From assembly GCF_000967545.1 (NCBI RefSeq), contig NZ_JXXV01000012.1:186001-250000 (forward strand): 64,000 nucleotides of DNA, written 5' to 3'. The translations under genes and the position numbers were made by a program. Positions within the stretch are counted from its first letter, which is position 1. Each line of letters opens with the position of its first letter. This DNA is from Vibrio galatheae (GTDB lineage Bacteria; Pseudomonadota; Gammaproteobacteria; Enterobacterales; Vibrionaceae). Of this stretch, positions 33,808-44,469 are shown one piece after another. Below the pieces are notes generated by a model, which was not told the origin of the DNA, searched no databases, and worked only from the letters and a program-made list of their open reading frames with translations.

Positions 33808-35628
33808 TTAACGTCGTTTCTCAGGAAGTTTGGCGGCCTTCTCTTGCGAGACCCACCATGTATCGATCCCTAGATCGTATTCTGGACGAACCTCTGGACG
33901 CTCAAATTTATCCCAAGTCGCAACACGATAATTGCTGTAGTGCCATTGAGGTACCATATAGAAGTTCCACTGCAACACTCTATCAAGACCACGTCCCAAT
34001 GCGAGCAACTTATCTGGATCTTGTTGGTTTTTGGCAATTTCCTCGGTTAAGTAATCCACAGCAGGATCAATCACACCAGCGGTGTTGTACGTCGAATCAA
34101 TAAACTTGGAGTTCCACACAATCATTAAACTTGAGCTCGGGTAAGGATTAGCGAAAAAGCGTGACGAAACCATATCGAAATCGCGATCACGCAAACGCTT
34201 GACATATTGCGTGCGATCAACGGTACGTATTTTCATATCCACTCCCATCTGTTTAAGATTTTTCTGAAACGGAATGGCATAAGTTTCGACATTTGGGTTG
34301 TAGATAAGTAGTTCAAAGCTCAGCGGTTCACCTGTTTTGCTATTCGTCATTACCTTATCTTTAAGCTCCCAGCCAGCTTCTTTAAATAGCTTAAGAGCGG
34401 TGCGCTTTTGACTACGAATTCGTCCGGAGCCATCGGTTCTAGGCGGTTGGTACGCTTCACTAAACACTCTTGCAGGCACTTTATCTTTGATTGGCGCTAG
34501 TACTTCAAGCTCGGCATCGGAAGGCAAACCCGTCGCTTCATAATCGGTATTTTGGAAATAACTTCTGGTACGGCTATTTTCGTTGTAAAACAGGTTTTTA
34601 TTCATCCATTCGAAATCGAGCGCATAGTTAATCGCCTCACGTACCTTGGCATCTTTGAACATATCGGCCTGAATATTAAACACAAAACCGTCGGCCTGCT
34701 GAGGCTGTTGGTGAGGGATCACTTCTTTTTTGATGTAGCCCTTGTCAAAGTTAGCACCTGTATACGAGTTCTCCCAAAACTTAGGTTCACTCTCAATACG
34801 GATATCAAACTCACCCGCTTTAAACGCTTCAAGCATCACCGTATCGTCGCGGTAGTAATCGTACTGGACCTGTTCAAAATTATTACGGCCGATATTAACT
34901 GGAAGATCTTTCGCCCAGTAGTTTTTATCGAGAGTGTAAGTCACACTTTGACCCGGCTTGTAATCCGTGATCTGATAAGCACTGCTGCCAACCGGTGGCT
35001 CGGTGAGTGGCTCTGAAAATTTTCTATCCTGCCAGTAATGTTTAGGGAGCACACGGGTTGACTGGGCAAAACTAAACAGCTTTTCCCTTTCTGGCGCAGA
35101 CATGTCAATACGAACCACATAATCGGAAAGTGCAGTGACCGATTTGATATCTTTATAGTAAGAACGATACTGAGGCACACCTTCGGTCATAAACTTGTCA
35201 AAGGTAAAGGCGACATCGTGAGCGGTAATCGGCTTACCATCGTGAAAGCGAGCTTTGGGGTTGATGTCTAGCTCTAACCACATATAGTCATCAGAATAGC
35301 GAACGTTACTTGCAATCAATGGGTAATAGGCGTCGATCTCATCACTTGGCGAGTACATCAGCGTATCATAAATCTGCCCAGTCCCAGCTGCAGCCACACC
35401 ACGGGAAGCATAACGGTTAAAGTTGTCATAAGTGCCCATTTGACCATAAGTCACTTTGCCGTACTTGGGCGCATTGGGATTAACATAGTCGAAGTGAGAA
35501 AAGTTTTCTGGATACTTTGCCGTACCAAAACCAACCAGCGTTGTTGTTTCAATAACATCGGCATAAGCGCCAAAGCTTGCACTTGCGGTAATCACCCCAC
35601 TAAGTACAAGTTGTGTCAGTATCTTCAT
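33808..35628 (-). CDS. yejA: Periplasmic peptide-binding protein YejA
   Basis: 606 residues from the ATG at 35628, chosen for AAGGAAAGG just upstream and because the signal peptide (M-K-I-L-T-Q-L-V-L, cleavage after A-Y-A) starts there; the open frame reaches back to 35775 without conserved sequence. SBP family 5 features include [13 protein letters not shown] and [12 protein letters not shown]. The YejABEF system imports oligopeptides and, in E. coli, microcin C. First gene of the operon; its regulation is not evident from the upstream sequence. Confidence 0.94.
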   Translation of the reverse strand: MKILTQLVLSGVITASASFGAYADVIETTTLVGFGTAKYPENFSHFDYVNPNAPKYGKVTYGQMGTYDNFNRYASRGVAAAGTGQIYDTLMYSPSDEIDAYYPLIASNVRYSDDYMWLELDINPKARFHDGKPITAHDVAFTFDKFMTEGVPQYRSYYKDIKSVTALSDYVVRIDMSAPEREKLFSFAQSTRVLPKHYWQDRKFSEPLTEPPVGSSAYQITDYKPGQSVTYTLDKNYWAKDLPVNIGRNNFEQVQYDYYRDDTVMLEAFKAGEFDIRIESEPKFWENSYTGANFDKGYIKKEVIPHQQPQQADGFVFNIQADMFKDAKVREAINYALDFEWMNKNLFYNENSRTRSYFQNTDYEATGLPSDAELEVLAPIKDKVPARVFSEAYQPPRTDGSGRIRSQKRTALKLFKEAGWELKDKVMTNSKTGEPLSFELLIYNPNVETYAIPFQKNLKQMGVDMKIRTVDRTQYVKRLRDRDFDMVSSRFFANPYPSSSLMIVWNSKFIDSTYNTAGVIDPAVDYLTEEIAKNQQDPDKLLALGRGLDRVLQWNFYMVPQWHYSNYRVATWDKFERPEVRPEYDLGIDTWWVSQEKAAKLPEKRR

Positions 35629-35748
35629 ATCCTTTCCTTTCATGGTAATCCATTTCGCTTTACTAACTATAGTATTAATTAGTATTAATAATTCAACTAC
35701 TTGGATAAGTATAGATTTGTAATTTATTTTCTGTGACGCAAAAAAAGA

Positions 35749-35767
35749 CCCTCTGCGGATAAGAGGG
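35749..35767 (-). terminator. Terminator of the Aer-like receptor gene
   Basis: CCCTCT/AGAGGG stem with a seven-base loop; read on the minus strand it is followed by TCTTTTTTT. It separates the receptor gene from yejA. Confidence 0.85.
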
Positions 35768-35789
35768 CCAGTCACATAAGCGGTTTAAA

Positions 35790-37349
35790 TCATTTATCTT
35801 CAAATCGTTTGGCAAGCTGATAAAACTCTTCAACTTGCCCTTTGAGTTGATGAGAGTGAGCTTTCACATCGTGGGTTGCCGCGAGATTTTGTTCAGCTGT
35901 CGAAGCGATAGACTGAATGTGTAGATTAACGGCACTGGATAACTCTCTCTGCTTATTAGCAGAATCTTCAACCGACTGCATTAAATCGTTCATCGATGTC
36001 ATGAGCGTTTCTACTTCAGACAGCCGCTGTGCACTTAGACTGGCAACCTCACTACACGCATTGGTTTGTTGTTGATTAGTCATAATGTCACGTTGCCAAC
36101 TCTCTATGGTGCCAAGCATGGTATCAATGCTCTCTTTAATTTGTACCGTTGCCTTCGATGTGCGCCCAGACAGAGCGCGTACCTCGTCAGCGACCACAGC
36201 AAACCCGCGCCCTTGTTCACCAGCACGCGCAGCTTCAATGGCGGCATTCAGTGCCAGTAAGTTGGTTTGATCCGCAATCTCACCAATCTCTTGCATCATA
36301 TTACTGACATTTTGCGCCTGTTCACTCAATTGGTATGTTGTCTGTGTGGCTTGGTCGGCTTGTGTGCTTAAGCTGGTTAAGTTGTGATGAGTTTGATGAA
36401 TACTTTGTTTTGCTCCCGCGCACGCTTTCAATGTGACGTCGACAATCTGATGCGCCTCACCGGTACTTGACGACACCTCGTTGGCTGACGCAGCAACCTC
36501 TTCGGTGGCTTCGCGAACCTGAAGAATATCACGTGTTTGTTGATCCAATGCTTGTGTCACTTGATAGCAGGTCGCGCTCAGGTTGTCCGCAAGCTCTTGC
36601 AACGGCTGTGCTGAATCCGTCATGCGCCCAAGGACAGTACGAATCCGTGCAGAAAGCATTTTGAGGTGGAAATCGGCGATGGAGATCTTTTTATCGCCGG
36701 AAAATATCAGTCGGCTCACACTGTCATATTCGGATTGCCATTTACTGAGCTGCCGAGGTGTATCGACCAGCTCTTGCCTAAACAAGGCAGCAATTACGGC
36801 AATAGGCGCAAGGCTTAAAAGTAAGCTAGACATGCCTTGAAAACTCGCAAAATGCGAAATCACGGGAGCGCTTAGTGCTAAAGCCAACAGCGCGTAGCGT
36901 AGTCTGCCACTGATATGAAAGGTACGACCTCGCCCCTTTTGCTCCGACTTAAGCAAACCTTGATATGCTTTTTCTGCGATCTCGACCCATTCCCGTTTGG
37001 GCTTAACTCGAACCGATTGATAGCCGACCATTTGATTCTGGTGATAAATCGGTGTGACATACGCATCAACCCAATAGAAGCCGTTTGATTTGGTCCGGTT
37101 TTTTACGATACCTCGCCATGCCTTACCCTGTTTCAAATTACGCCACATGTCAGCAAATGCAGCTTTGGGCATATCACTATGACGAACAATATTGTGGTTC
37201 TGACCTAATAATTCTTGTTGAGAATATTCAGCAACTCGGCAAAACGCCTCATTGCTGTATGTGATCACACCATTTAAATCAGTGGTTGAGACTAATTGGT
37301 CATGAGATTCGAGCAGGGTTTCACGTGTCGGTAAGGATTGGGCTGACAT
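35790..37349 (-). CDS. Aer-like PAS-containing methyl-accepting chemotaxis protein
   Basis: 519 residues. A PAS domain is at residues 15-115 ([15 protein letters not shown], then W-R-G-I-V-K-N-R), as in E. coli Aer, which binds FAD and senses redox state. A hydrophobic hairpin follows at about 150-190 and anchors it in the membrane without a periplasmic domain. The signalling tip is intact ([28 protein letters not shown]). It should control the flagellar motor through CheA/CheW. FAD binding is inferred from similarity. Confidence 0.9.
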   Translation of the reverse strand: MSAQSLPTRETLLESHDQLVSTTDLNGVITYSNEAFCRVAEYSQQELLGQNHNIVRHSDMPKAAFADMWRNLKQGKAWRGIVKNRTKSNGFYWVDAYVTPIYHQNQMVGYQSVRVKPKREWVEIAEKAYQGLLKSEQKGRGRTFHISGRLRYALLALALSAPVISHFASFQGMSSLLLSLAPIAVIAALFRQELVDTPRQLSKWQSEYDSVSRLIFSGDKKISIADFHLKMLSARIRTVLGRMTDSAQPLQELADNLSATCYQVTQALDQQTRDILQVREATEEVAASANEVSSSTGEAHQIVDVTLKACAGAKQSIHQTHHNLTSLSTQADQATQTTYQLSEQAQNVSNMMQEIGEIADQTNLLALNAAIEAARAGEQGRGFAVVADEVRALSGRTSKATVQIKESIDTMLGTIESWQRDIMTNQQQTNACSEVASLSAQRLSEVETLMTSMNDLMQSVEDSANKQRELSSAVNLHIQSIASTAEQNLAATHDVKAHSHQLKGQVEEFYQLAKRFEDK

Positions 37350-37765
37350 TGACTAGTACTTTTATATTAATTATGTAGCACGCGAATATAAGAAAAAGCC
37401 TGATTCATGACAAAATATTCAGCTAATTATATGACAAATCTTTGAACTCATTCACTTCCACAGCCGCGTGTTCATTAATAACCCACTATTAGGTTTCTTT
37501 GTCGGTCACCATGTTTCACCCCCTAACCCTTTGAGTTCAATAGCAAGAAATGGCAAATAAGTCAGTCACGAATACAGCCACGACTATTGATATATCACTC
37601 CAATTGAAAGAAAATGCGCCGCTCTGCTGAATAATTCACCAACTCGTCAATAAGTTCATATCCGTTAGTTAGCTAATTGTGCGTCGATTTTCACAGAGCC
37701 CTCTACACTTAGAGTATTACCAATACAGAGTACTTAAATCACAACATCCAAAAGGTGAGGCAGAC
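37350..37765. other. Divergent intergenic region between the Aer-like and GGDEF genes
   Basis: The region holds divergent promoters for the two signalling genes. The GGDEF frame is open from 37679, but no conserved protein sequence is visible before about 37766. No clear operator was found. Confidence 0.35.
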
Positions 37766-39283
37766 TTGCTGAATAACTTTAAACACTTCACTATCCGACA
37801 GATCACATTCGCTGTCTCTTTAAGTGCTGCTGCCCTATTTTTGCTTCTCTATCTCTCATTTAAACTATTGTGGAGCTACGATCAGGCCTTGGACCGTTCA
37901 AAAGACCGCCAAAGATTTGAACTGGAGAGAGTGAAAACGATCCTTAGGATGGAGGAAGAAGAACTTCAAGCCTCTACAGAAGATTACGCGGCATGGACAA
38001 CCATGGCTCGGTATGTTACGACCCCCAACGATACTTTTGTTGCAGAGAGCATTGGGCCGCATGCCTTCTCTTCTAAACAAATTGATGCCATCGCAATATT
38101 TGATGCCGAAAGCCAATCTGTTTGGGGCGGGGCATTTAGCGACGATGCTGTAGTCAACATGCCATTTTTCACACTGGAAAAACAAGAAATACTCGAACGG
38201 GTACTGGCCAAAGTAAAATCGACCTCTACTGAGCAAATCCAATCTTTTGCCGAGTACGCTGTTTACGATAATTCAGTCTATATGGTTGTTTCGTCGCGCA
38301 TTTGTCTCAGCTCAGGTAAAGACTGTAAATATGGCTATTTGCTGTTTATCAGAAAAATCAGACCTGAAACCATTGCAGAAATGGAAACCTCTACCGGCGT
38401 AGGCATCGATATCTATCCTGCTCAAGACAATGCGGTGGCAAAACCCAACACAACCATACTCTATCGCGACAACGTAGTCGCAGCCGGGTCTAAAGTCGCA
38501 ATCGAAGTCACTCACAACGAAGTGCTACCAGAGTTTCTACCCAGAGCCGAGGTTGCTGCGCTAACGCTGTTCGCTCTGATTACCTTCGCATTCAATCTCT
38601 ATGTCGTCACTCGATTAGTCAAACCACTTAAAACTGCGCAGCGAAATTTGGAACAATTTCAAACCTCAGGTGGCAGGCTCACTAGCGAAGACATTTTCAT
38701 CTCTCAAGAGATGCGTAGTTTTGCTCGCCAGTTAAATAGTTTGATTACCGAACTGGAAGAAAAGAGAGCGATTTTACGCAAACAATCCACAATCGATAGC
38801 TTGACTGAGATAGCTAATCGTCGGTTGCTGTATGAGAAAGGTCAGGAGTTAATCAACGACCTCAAATATAAACATATTGCGGTGGTACTGATCGACGTCG
38901 ACCACTTTAAACTCTACAACGACAATTACGGCCATGTTCAAGGTGACGGTGTGTTACGCCGTGTCGCCAAAACTATAGACGCTATTGAAACACCTTATGA
39001 AAAATTGGTCTCAAGATACGGAGGCGAGGAGTTTTGTGTATTGCTGGCGTCAGACCGGGAACTGAACATCGAGTCTTATGTGGCTGAGATTCATAGCTCA
39101 ATCGAACAACTACATATAGAGCACAAGTTTTCACCAACGACTTCTAGTGTCACCGTCAGTATTGGTGCGATGGCGGGCGTGCTTGACTCATACCAACAAC
39201 TCACCACATGGTTTCAATACGCCGATCAGGCACTTTATGAAGTAAAAAACGCCGGGCGTAACGGCTATAAGATTCGTTCATAG
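37766..39283 (+). CDS. CHASE4-GGDEF diguanylate cyclase, membrane-bound
   Basis: About 505 residues from a TTG at 37766 that follows AGGTGAGG by five bases; a GTG at 37679 would add 29 residues of unlikely sequence. Two membrane segments (residues about 13-40 and 255-285) enclose a periplasmic CHASE4-type sensor (D-Y-A-A-W-T-T-M, A-I-F-D-A-E). The C-terminal GGDEF domain starts D-S-L-T-E-I-A-N-R-R and has the active motif G-G-E-E-F. No R-x-x-D inhibitory site is seen five residues before it. It should make c-di-GMP in response to an unknown periplasmic signal. Confidence 0.92.
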   Translation: MLNNFKHFTIRQITFAVSLSAAALFLLLYLSFKLLWSYDQALDRSKDRQRFELERVKTILRMEEEELQASTEDYAAWTTMARYVTTPNDTFVAESIGPHAFSSKQIDAIAIFDAESQSVWGGAFSDDAVVNMPFFTLEKQEILERVLAKVKSTSTEQIQSFAEYAVYDNSVYMVVSSRICLSSGKDCKYGYLLFIRKIRPETIAEMETSTGVGIDIYPAQDNAVAKPNTTILYRDNVVAAGSKVAIEVTHNEVLPEFLPRAEVAALTLFALITFAFNLYVVTRLVKPLKTAQRNLEQFQTSGGRLTSEDIFISQEMRSFARQLNSLITELEEKRAILRKQSTIDSLTEIANRRLLYEKGQELINDLKYKHIAVVLIDVDHFKLYNDNYGHVQGDGVLRRVAKTIDAIETPYEKLVSRYGGEEFCVLLASDRELNIESYVAEIHSSIEQLHIEHKFSPTTSSVTVSIGAMAGVLDSYQQLTTWFQYADQALYEVKNAGRNGYKIRS

Positions 39284-39285
39284 CT

Positions 39286-39309
39286 AAGGGCAAACACTGA
39301 TTTGCCCTT
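39286..39309 (+). terminator. Hairpin after the GGDEF gene
   Basis: AAGGGCAAA/TTTGCCCTT perfect nine-base stem with a six-base loop, two bases after the stop codon. It is followed by TACTC and lacks a long U tract. Confidence 0.75.
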
Positions 39310-39366
39310 TACTCTCCCTCAATTCCCCTTACAATTGTGCCAAGTTTGAATTTCAAGGTTAATCCT

Positions 39367-40302
39367 ATGTCTATCCAATGGTTTCCAGGGCACATGCACA
39401 AAGCCCGCAAAGAGATCGAAGAAGCAATCCCACAAGTCGATGTTATTATCGAAGTTTTAGACGCTCGTATCCCTTTTAGTAGCGAAAACCCGATGATTTC
39501 TGAGCTACGCAGTGAAAAACCCGTCGTAAAGGTGCTCAATAAACGCGATTTGGCAGACCCTGAGCTAACTCAGCTGTGGATTGACCATTTTGAAAAAGAA
39601 AACAATGTTAAGGCGATGGCTATTACCACTTCAAATACGCAAGAAGTGCACAAAATTTTGGAACTATGCCGTAAATTGGCGCCGCATCGCGAAGAGATTG
39701 GTAAAAACATTCGCACTATGATCATGGGCATACCTAATGTGGGTAAGTCGACAATAATCAATACTTTAGCGGGTCGAGCTGTCGCTGTTACAGGCAACCA
39801 GCCAGCCGTAACACGTCGCCAGCAACGGATTAATCTGCAAAATGGTATTGTTCTTTCTGACACACCGGGGATCTTGTGGCCAAAAGTTGAAAACCCGCAT
39901 AGCGGCTTTCGCCTTGCTGCAACAGGAGCAGTCAAAGATACCGCAATGGAATATGATGAAGTCGCTTTCTACACGGTGGAATATCTGGCTAAGGCTTACC
40001 CAGAAAGACTCAAAGAACGCTATGAAATTGAGCAACTGCCAGAGAGCGACATTGAGCTGATGGAAGAAATTGGCCGTCGTCGTGGCGCTCTTCGTTCCGG
40101 TGGTCGAGTAGATTTGCACAAATGTTCAGAGATTTTACTCCATGAACTGCGCAACGGCACATTGGGTCAAATCACGCTCGAACTACCCGAAATGATTACC
40201 CAAGAGCTGATTGAAGTTGAAATCGAAGCGGCCAAAAAAGCAGAACAAAAGGCGAAAAAGAAAGAAGAGCGTCGCAAACGATACTTAAGAAACAAACGTT
40301 AA
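39367..40302 (+). CDS. ylqF: Ribosome biogenesis GTPase YlqF/RbgA
   Basis: 311 residues from the ATG at 39367, matching the family start M-S-I-Q-W-F-P-G-H-M; ten extra codons upstream are not conserved. It is a circularly permuted GTPase: G4 (L-N-K-R-D) comes first at about residue 58, then G1 (G-I-P-N-V-G-K-S-T) near 124 and G3 (D-T-P-G) near 165. The C-terminal domain is typical and ends in a Lys/Arg-rich helix. In Bacillus RbgA acts late in 50S subunit assembly; in Vibrio the same role is inferred. A strong terminator follows. Confidence 0.92.
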   Translation: MSIQWFPGHMHKARKEIEEAIPQVDVIIEVLDARIPFSSENPMISELRSEKPVVKVLNKRDLADPELTQLWIDHFEKENNVKAMAITTSNTQEVHKILELCRKLAPHREEIGKNIRTMIMGIPNVGKSTIINTLAGRAVAVTGNQPAVTRRQQRINLQNGIVLSDTPGILWPKVENPHSGFRLAATGAVKDTAMEYDEVAFYTVEYLAKAYPERLKERYEIEQLPESDIELMEEIGRRRGALRSGGRVDLHKCSEILLHELRNGTLGQITLELPEMITQELIEVEIEAAKKAEQKAKKKEERRKRYLRNKR

Positions 40303-40309
40303 TTAACAC

Positions 40310-40333
40310 ATGGGCAGTGATTACACTGCCCAT
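40310..40333 (+). terminator. ylqF terminator
   Basis: ATGGGCAGTG/CACTGCCCAT perfect ten-base stem with loop ATTA, followed by TTTTTT. The U tract overlaps the left arm of the Zur-type palindrome. Confidence 0.93.
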
Positions 40334-40334
40334 T

Positions 40335-40357
40335 TTTTTGTTATAATATAACAAAAA
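40335..40357. promoter_or_regulatory. Zur-type zinc-repressor box
   Basis: A 23-base perfect palindrome centred on position 40346 has the core GTTATAATATAAC, the same core as the enterobacterial Zur box. It lies about 20 bases before the COG0523 start, where bound Zur would block its promoter. Identification is by consensus match. Confidence 0.8.
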
Positions 40358-40375
40358 TTTGTGAGAATTGATTGA

Positions 40376-41356
40376 ATGAAGATACCCACTAACGTCATTA
40401 CTGGATTCCTCGGAACAGGTAAAACCACTGCTATTTTGAATTTATTGCAAGAAAAACCCGCAGGCGAACGCTGGGCGGTATTAGTCAATGAGTTTGGTGA
40501 AATTGGTATTGATGGCGCAATGCTGACTGATCAAGGTGCACTCATTAAAGAAGTACCCGGAGGTTGTATGTGCTGCGCAGCGGGCGTGCCTATGTCTGTT
40601 GCCATCACGGCCCTGCTGAGAACCAAACCCGACCGACTTATCGTCGAGCCTACTGGCCTTGGCCATGCACACAAAGTACTCGCGACGCTCTCTTCGAGCC
40701 AGTTCCAAGACCATATTGACTTAAGAGCCACCATAGGATTGGTCGATCCCCGAAACCTAAGTAACGATAAGTATCTTCATAACCAAAACTTCACCGACCA
40801 ACTCGCGATATCTGACATCGTGATCGGTAACAAGGTCGACCAGTGCCATGTCAGCGACATCGACACTTTTAATGACTGGGTGACCGACCAAACGCCACCG
40901 AAAATATTTAGCCAACTGGTTAAACAAGGCCGCTTTCCTATTGAATTATTAGACTCGCCTCGTAGAGACTCAGCACCATCCAAGGTCGTTGCACAACATC
41001 ACCACGAACACGCCGAACTAGAGCCTCAGTTCGCTCTTGAACCAAACCAGACTTACCTACGCAAAGAGAATCAAGGTCAAGGTTATTTCAGCTGTGGGTG
41101 GATATTTGGCGCAGAAGTAACATTTGAATTTAACGATCTGTTCTCGCTGCTGTCCGATATAACTGCCGAGCGAGTCAAAGGGGTCATGAATACCACCAAC
41201 GGATGCTTTGCGTTTAACGTCAGCAACGGCGTGGTGTCGGTTAATGAAATGTCATTAGAAGGATTTGAAAGCCGTTTAGAAGTGATTGACTCCCAACCAC
41301 TGCCGTGGGATCAGTTAGAAGATCTGCTAAAACAAATCGCCAATCTGAATAAATAG
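40376..41356 (+). CDS. COG0523 (CobW/YjiA) GTPase, probable zinc metallochaperone
   Basis: 326 residues. The Walker A motif G-F-L-G-T-G-K-T-T is at residues 10-18, and the metal site C-M-C-C (Cys64, Cys66, Cys67) is within G-G-C-M-C-C. A His-rich segment H-H-H-E-H near residue 210 fits metal binding. The C-terminal domain is shorter than in YjiA/ZNG1-type proteins. COG0523 members load or traffic metals with GTP hydrolysis. The Zur-type palindrome directly upstream indicates expression under zinc starvation, so a role in delivering scarce zinc is likely but inferred. Confidence 0.9.
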   Translation: MKIPTNVITGFLGTGKTTAILNLLQEKPAGERWAVLVNEFGEIGIDGAMLTDQGALIKEVPGGCMCCAAGVPMSVAITALLRTKPDRLIVEPTGLGHAHKVLATLSSSQFQDHIDLRATIGLVDPRNLSNDKYLHNQNFTDQLAISDIVIGNKVDQCHVSDIDTFNDWVTDQTPPKIFSQLVKQGRFPIELLDSPRRDSAPSKVVAQHHHEHAELEPQFALEPNQTYLRKENQGQGYFSCGWIFGAEVTFEFNDLFSLLSDITAERVKGVMNTTNGCFAFNVSNGVVSVNEMSLEGFESRLEVIDSQPLPWDQLEDLLKQIANLNK

Positions 41357-41772
41357 GATTGTGCAAAACGACAAAAGGCGCACCATCAAGTGCGCCCTAT
41401 CCCTCGTTACTCAATCGTGAGTTTGCGAATCAGGAAGTCATTGTGTTGCGACCTGATATAACACGAGGCTTTCAATATGTTGTTGAATCCATCCAAATTG
41501 TAGGTAAGGCGATATTTCCTCCATGCGGGTCGGTTCAGATTGCCTTACCCTTTAACTATGGTTCAAATCGACGATTATGCAAGTTCTGTTAGGGGAAGAA
41601 TGTCGCGATATTGTGATTTTGCTCAACTATTTTATCTGTTCAGGTGACGTTTGATGACTGAGCCAATTTTGAAAACCAAAATTTCAATCTTGTTACTATA
41701 GTTAATCACTCTCAACGGTATAATTCGTACCACACTTACCTGTTCACCTAAAGTTAGTCGAGCCCCCGTTCC
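41357..41772. other. Intergenic region before clcA
   Basis: About 415 bases. A GGCGCAC/GTGCGCC hairpin at 41377-41396 follows the GTPase stop and probably ends that transcript, though its U tract is poor. A 77-codon open frame (41359-41592) overlaps this hairpin and shows no family features, so I do not call it. The clcA promoter should be near 41700. Confidence 0.45.
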
Positions 41773-43173
41773 ATGACCAAAAGAGAAAAGTTTAAGCAGT
41801 CCTTACTCGCAAAAGTCCCAAAGGATGCCGTAAACCAATTTCTCTCACGGGATAAAACCCCTATTTCCGTCTTAGCGCTGTCTTTAGTCGTCGGTGTGCT
41901 CGCCGGTCTGGTGGGTACCTATTTTGAAATGGCCGTTCATTTTGTTTCTGAAACTCGAACAGATTGGCTCAAAAATGAAATTGGTGGCGTGTTGCCGCTA
42001 TGGCTTGCCGCCTTTCTTATTAGCGCGGCACTTGCTTTTGTCGGTTATTTTTTAGTTCATCGCTTTGCGCCGGAAGCGGCAGGTTCTGGCATACCCGAAA
42101 TAGAAGGTGCAATGGATGGTATTCGTCCTGTACGTTGGTGGCGTGTGCTCCCTGTAAAATTTTTTGGCGGCATGGGCGCTTTAGGGTCAGGGATGGTGCT
42201 TGGCCGTGAGGGGCCCACGGTCCAAATGGGCGGTGCCATTGGTCGAATGGTTACAGATATATTTAAAGTCAGCAATGACGACACGCGTCACTCGTTACTC
42301 GCATCCGGCGCAGCGGGGGGACTTGCTGCAGCATTTAACGCTCCTCTCGCGGGAATCATGTTTGTTGTTGAGGAGATGCGACCCCAGTTTCGTTACTCAC
42401 TTATCTCTATTCGAGCGGTCGTTATCTCCGCCGTCTCTGCCAATATTGTTTTTCGTTACGTCAACGGGCAAAAAGCGGTTATCACTATGCCGCAATACCA
42501 AGCGCCAGAATTACAGACTCTGTGGTTGTTTTTGCTGCTTGGCGCGTTGTTCGGTATTTTCGGCGTTCTGTTTAACCAACTGGTCACTTTGTCTCAAGAT
42601 CTTTTCGTCAAACTGCATCGCAATGACAGGAAACGTTACCTGCTAATCGGCTCTATGATTGGCGGATGTTTTGGCATTATGCTGCTCTACTTTCCTTCTG
42701 TCACAGGTGGCGGTATTGGTCTCATTCCCACCATTACCAATGGGGGCTACAGCGCACAAATCTTATTGTTGCTGTTTGTCGCACGTATCGCCACAACCTT
42801 GATCTGTTTTGGCTCTGGCGCTCCCGGAGGCATTTTTGCACCCATGCTTGCGCTAGGAACCCTGTTCGGTTATGCGTTTGGTTTGATTGCTCAAAGCCTA
42901 TTGCCAGATTTGGACATCACACCGGGGATGTTCGCCATTGCAGGTATGGGGGCACTGTTTGCTGCTACCGTTCGTGCACCGATAACAGGCATCTTGCTCG
43001 TTATCGAAATGACGAACAATTACTATCTTATTCTGCCCTTAATCATCACTAGTCTAGGGGCGGTTATATTTGCCCAATTGTTTGGCGGGCAACCTATCTA
43101 CAGTCAATTACTCCATCGAACTCTTAAAAATGAGAAGTTGAGACAGAAAGATCTCCCTTCAGAGCCGCAATGA
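41773..43173 (+). CDS. clcA: H+/Cl- exchange transporter ClcA
   Basis: 466 residues with about 18 short membrane helices. Anion-site signatures are G-S-G-I-P-E, G-R-E-G-P (residues 144-148, gating Glu146) and G-A-P-G-G-I-F-A-P. The internal proton Glu lies in V-V-E-E-M-R-P-Q-F (Glu201), and the Tyr near the C-terminus (Q-P-I-Y-S) is present. These match E. coli ClcA Glu148, Glu203 and Tyr445. It exchanges two chloride ions for one proton and helps in extreme acid. No cytoplasmic CBS domains are attached. Confidence 0.95.
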   Translation: MTKREKFKQSLLAKVPKDAVNQFLSRDKTPISVLALSLVVGVLAGLVGTYFEMAVHFVSETRTDWLKNEIGGVLPLWLAAFLISAALAFVGYFLVHRFAPEAAGSGIPEIEGAMDGIRPVRWWRVLPVKFFGGMGALGSGMVLGREGPTVQMGGAIGRMVTDIFKVSNDDTRHSLLASGAAGGLAAAFNAPLAGIMFVVEEMRPQFRYSLISIRAVVISAVSANIVFRYVNGQKAVITMPQYQAPELQTLWLFLLLGALFGIFGVLFNQLVTLSQDLFVKLHRNDRKRYLLIGSMIGGCFGIMLLYFPSVTGGGIGLIPTITNGGYSAQILLLLFVARIATTLICFGSGAPGGIFAPMLALGTLFGYAFGLIAQSLLPDLDITPGMFAIAGMGALFAATVRAPITGILLVIEMTNNYYLILPLIITSLGAVIFAQLFGGQPIYSQLLHRTLKNEKLRQKDLPSEPQ

Positions 43174-43289
43174 CATTTGCGTCACAACCTATCGCCTTGC
43201 TATGATCGCCGCCATTAAGCCCACATCAATGGAAGATAACGGGAATACTCTTCGTAGAGATACCGTATGCCAAATAAGGATTGTAGCAA

Positions 43290-44264
43290 TTGAACTGGAG
43301 ACGCTTTACTCAATTCCAGAGAGTTCCGCCTTCACAGGCATCACTTGCATTAGGTTTTATCGGGCTTGGCCAAGCTTGGGCGCTCTATCTTCCTGACATC
43401 GGCACTTTCATCAGACCTTATCTCGCAGGAGTGGGGGCGATATTGCTCTTTCCTGTGTTAGTTAAATACCTCACCAGTTATCGTACTTTTATTACCGATA
43501 TTCGCCATCCGCTAAGTGGCAGTCTAATGGCACCAATGAGTATGGCTTTGCTTGTTTTATGTGATTACCTTGCGGTAATTTCACCGATCATTGCCTACCC
43601 CCTATGGTTTGCGGCGCTGCTGTTGCATCTCACCATGATGGTCATGTTCTTCTCGTTTCAATTAACCAACTTTAAAATGAGCAACATAGTGCCCAGTTGG
43701 TTTCTATATCCTGTAGGGGTCATCAGCAGCTCACTGGCAGGAAGTCAGTTTGGTCATACCTTGTTTTCAGAAACATTGGTTGCCGTGTGTATCACCATCT
43801 ATTTCTTTATGTTGCCGTTGGTTTTATACCGCTTAGTGTTCGAGGGGATGTTACCCAAACGAGCTAAGCCAACACTCGCCATTATGGCAGCACCAATTAA
43901 CCTCACGTTGGCAACCTACCTTGTCAACTTTCACCAACCCGACCCTATTTTGACTGGTGCGCTTGCAGGTATCGCCATTACCATGACGTTACTTATCTAT
44001 CTGTGCTACATACGTTTGATGAGAATTCAGTTCCAACCATCAATAGCAGCCGTTACCTTCCCATCCGTAATCAGCGCGATTGCAATGCATAGATTGACGA
44101 CTTTCTTTGCAGAAAACCACCCACATTGGTACTGGCTGCATAATTTTGGCTTATTTGAACTTTCGGTAGCTACTGGATTGGTAGTTTGGGTGGCATCAGG
44201 GTATGTCAAAATGTACTGGCCAGAGTTTTTTGTTGCAGAGAACAAACACACTGTTAATAAATAA
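43290..44264 (+). CDS. TehA/SLAC1-like (TDT family) membrane transporter
   Basis: 324 residues with about ten hydrophobic helices in the pattern of TehA and plant SLAC1 anion channels. The TTG start has AAGGA nine bases upstream. Family features include L-A-L-G-F-I-G-L-G, H-P-L-S-G-S-L-M-A-P and P-S-W-F-L-Y-P-V-G. TehA homologues are anion channels or dicarboxylate/sulfite carriers, originally linked to tellurite resistance. There is no TehB methyltransferase beside it. The substrate is unknown. Confidence 0.87.
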   Translation: MNWRRFTQFQRVPPSQASLALGFIGLGQAWALYLPDIGTFIRPYLAGVGAILLFPVLVKYLTSYRTFITDIRHPLSGSLMAPMSMALLVLCDYLAVISPIIAYPLWFAALLLHLTMMVMFFSFQLTNFKMSNIVPSWFLYPVGVISSSLAGSQFGHTLFSETLVAVCITIYFFMLPLVLYRLVFEGMLPKRAKPTLAIMAAPINLTLATYLVNFHQPDPILTGALAGIAITMTLLIYLCYIRLMRIQFQPSIAAVTFPSVISAIAMHRLTTFFAENHPHWYWLHNFGLFELSVATGLVVWVASGYVKMYWPEFFVAENKHTVNK

Positions 44265-44415
44265 TGCGTCATTACAAATAATGCAGAAATTTATATTCAC
44301 CCAGACCCCTTGGAGGGTAATTATTCTCAGTTAATATACCATAGATTGAAATTATATCTGGTAGATTACGCACGAAAATCACATTTCACATTAGAATTAC
44401 TATTCAACTCTATTT

Positions 44416-44468
44416 ATACATAGCCATGTCAGCTGGCGCTTACGGTAAAATAACTTAAGGCTATGTAT
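44416..44468 (+). promoter_or_regulatory. cqsA leader stem that includes the ribosome binding site
   Basis: ATACATAGCC (44416-44425) and GGCTATGTAT (44459-44468) are perfect complements around a 33-base loop. The right arm contains the GG of the TAAGG ribosome binding site and ends one base before the ATG at 44470. If transcribed whole, this stem would hide the site. Confidence 0.65.
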
Positions 44469-44469
44469 T

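Noticed and set aside
41359-41592. 77-codon open frame before clcA
   Set aside because: It overlaps the terminator hairpin, has no ribosome binding site and no recognisable family.
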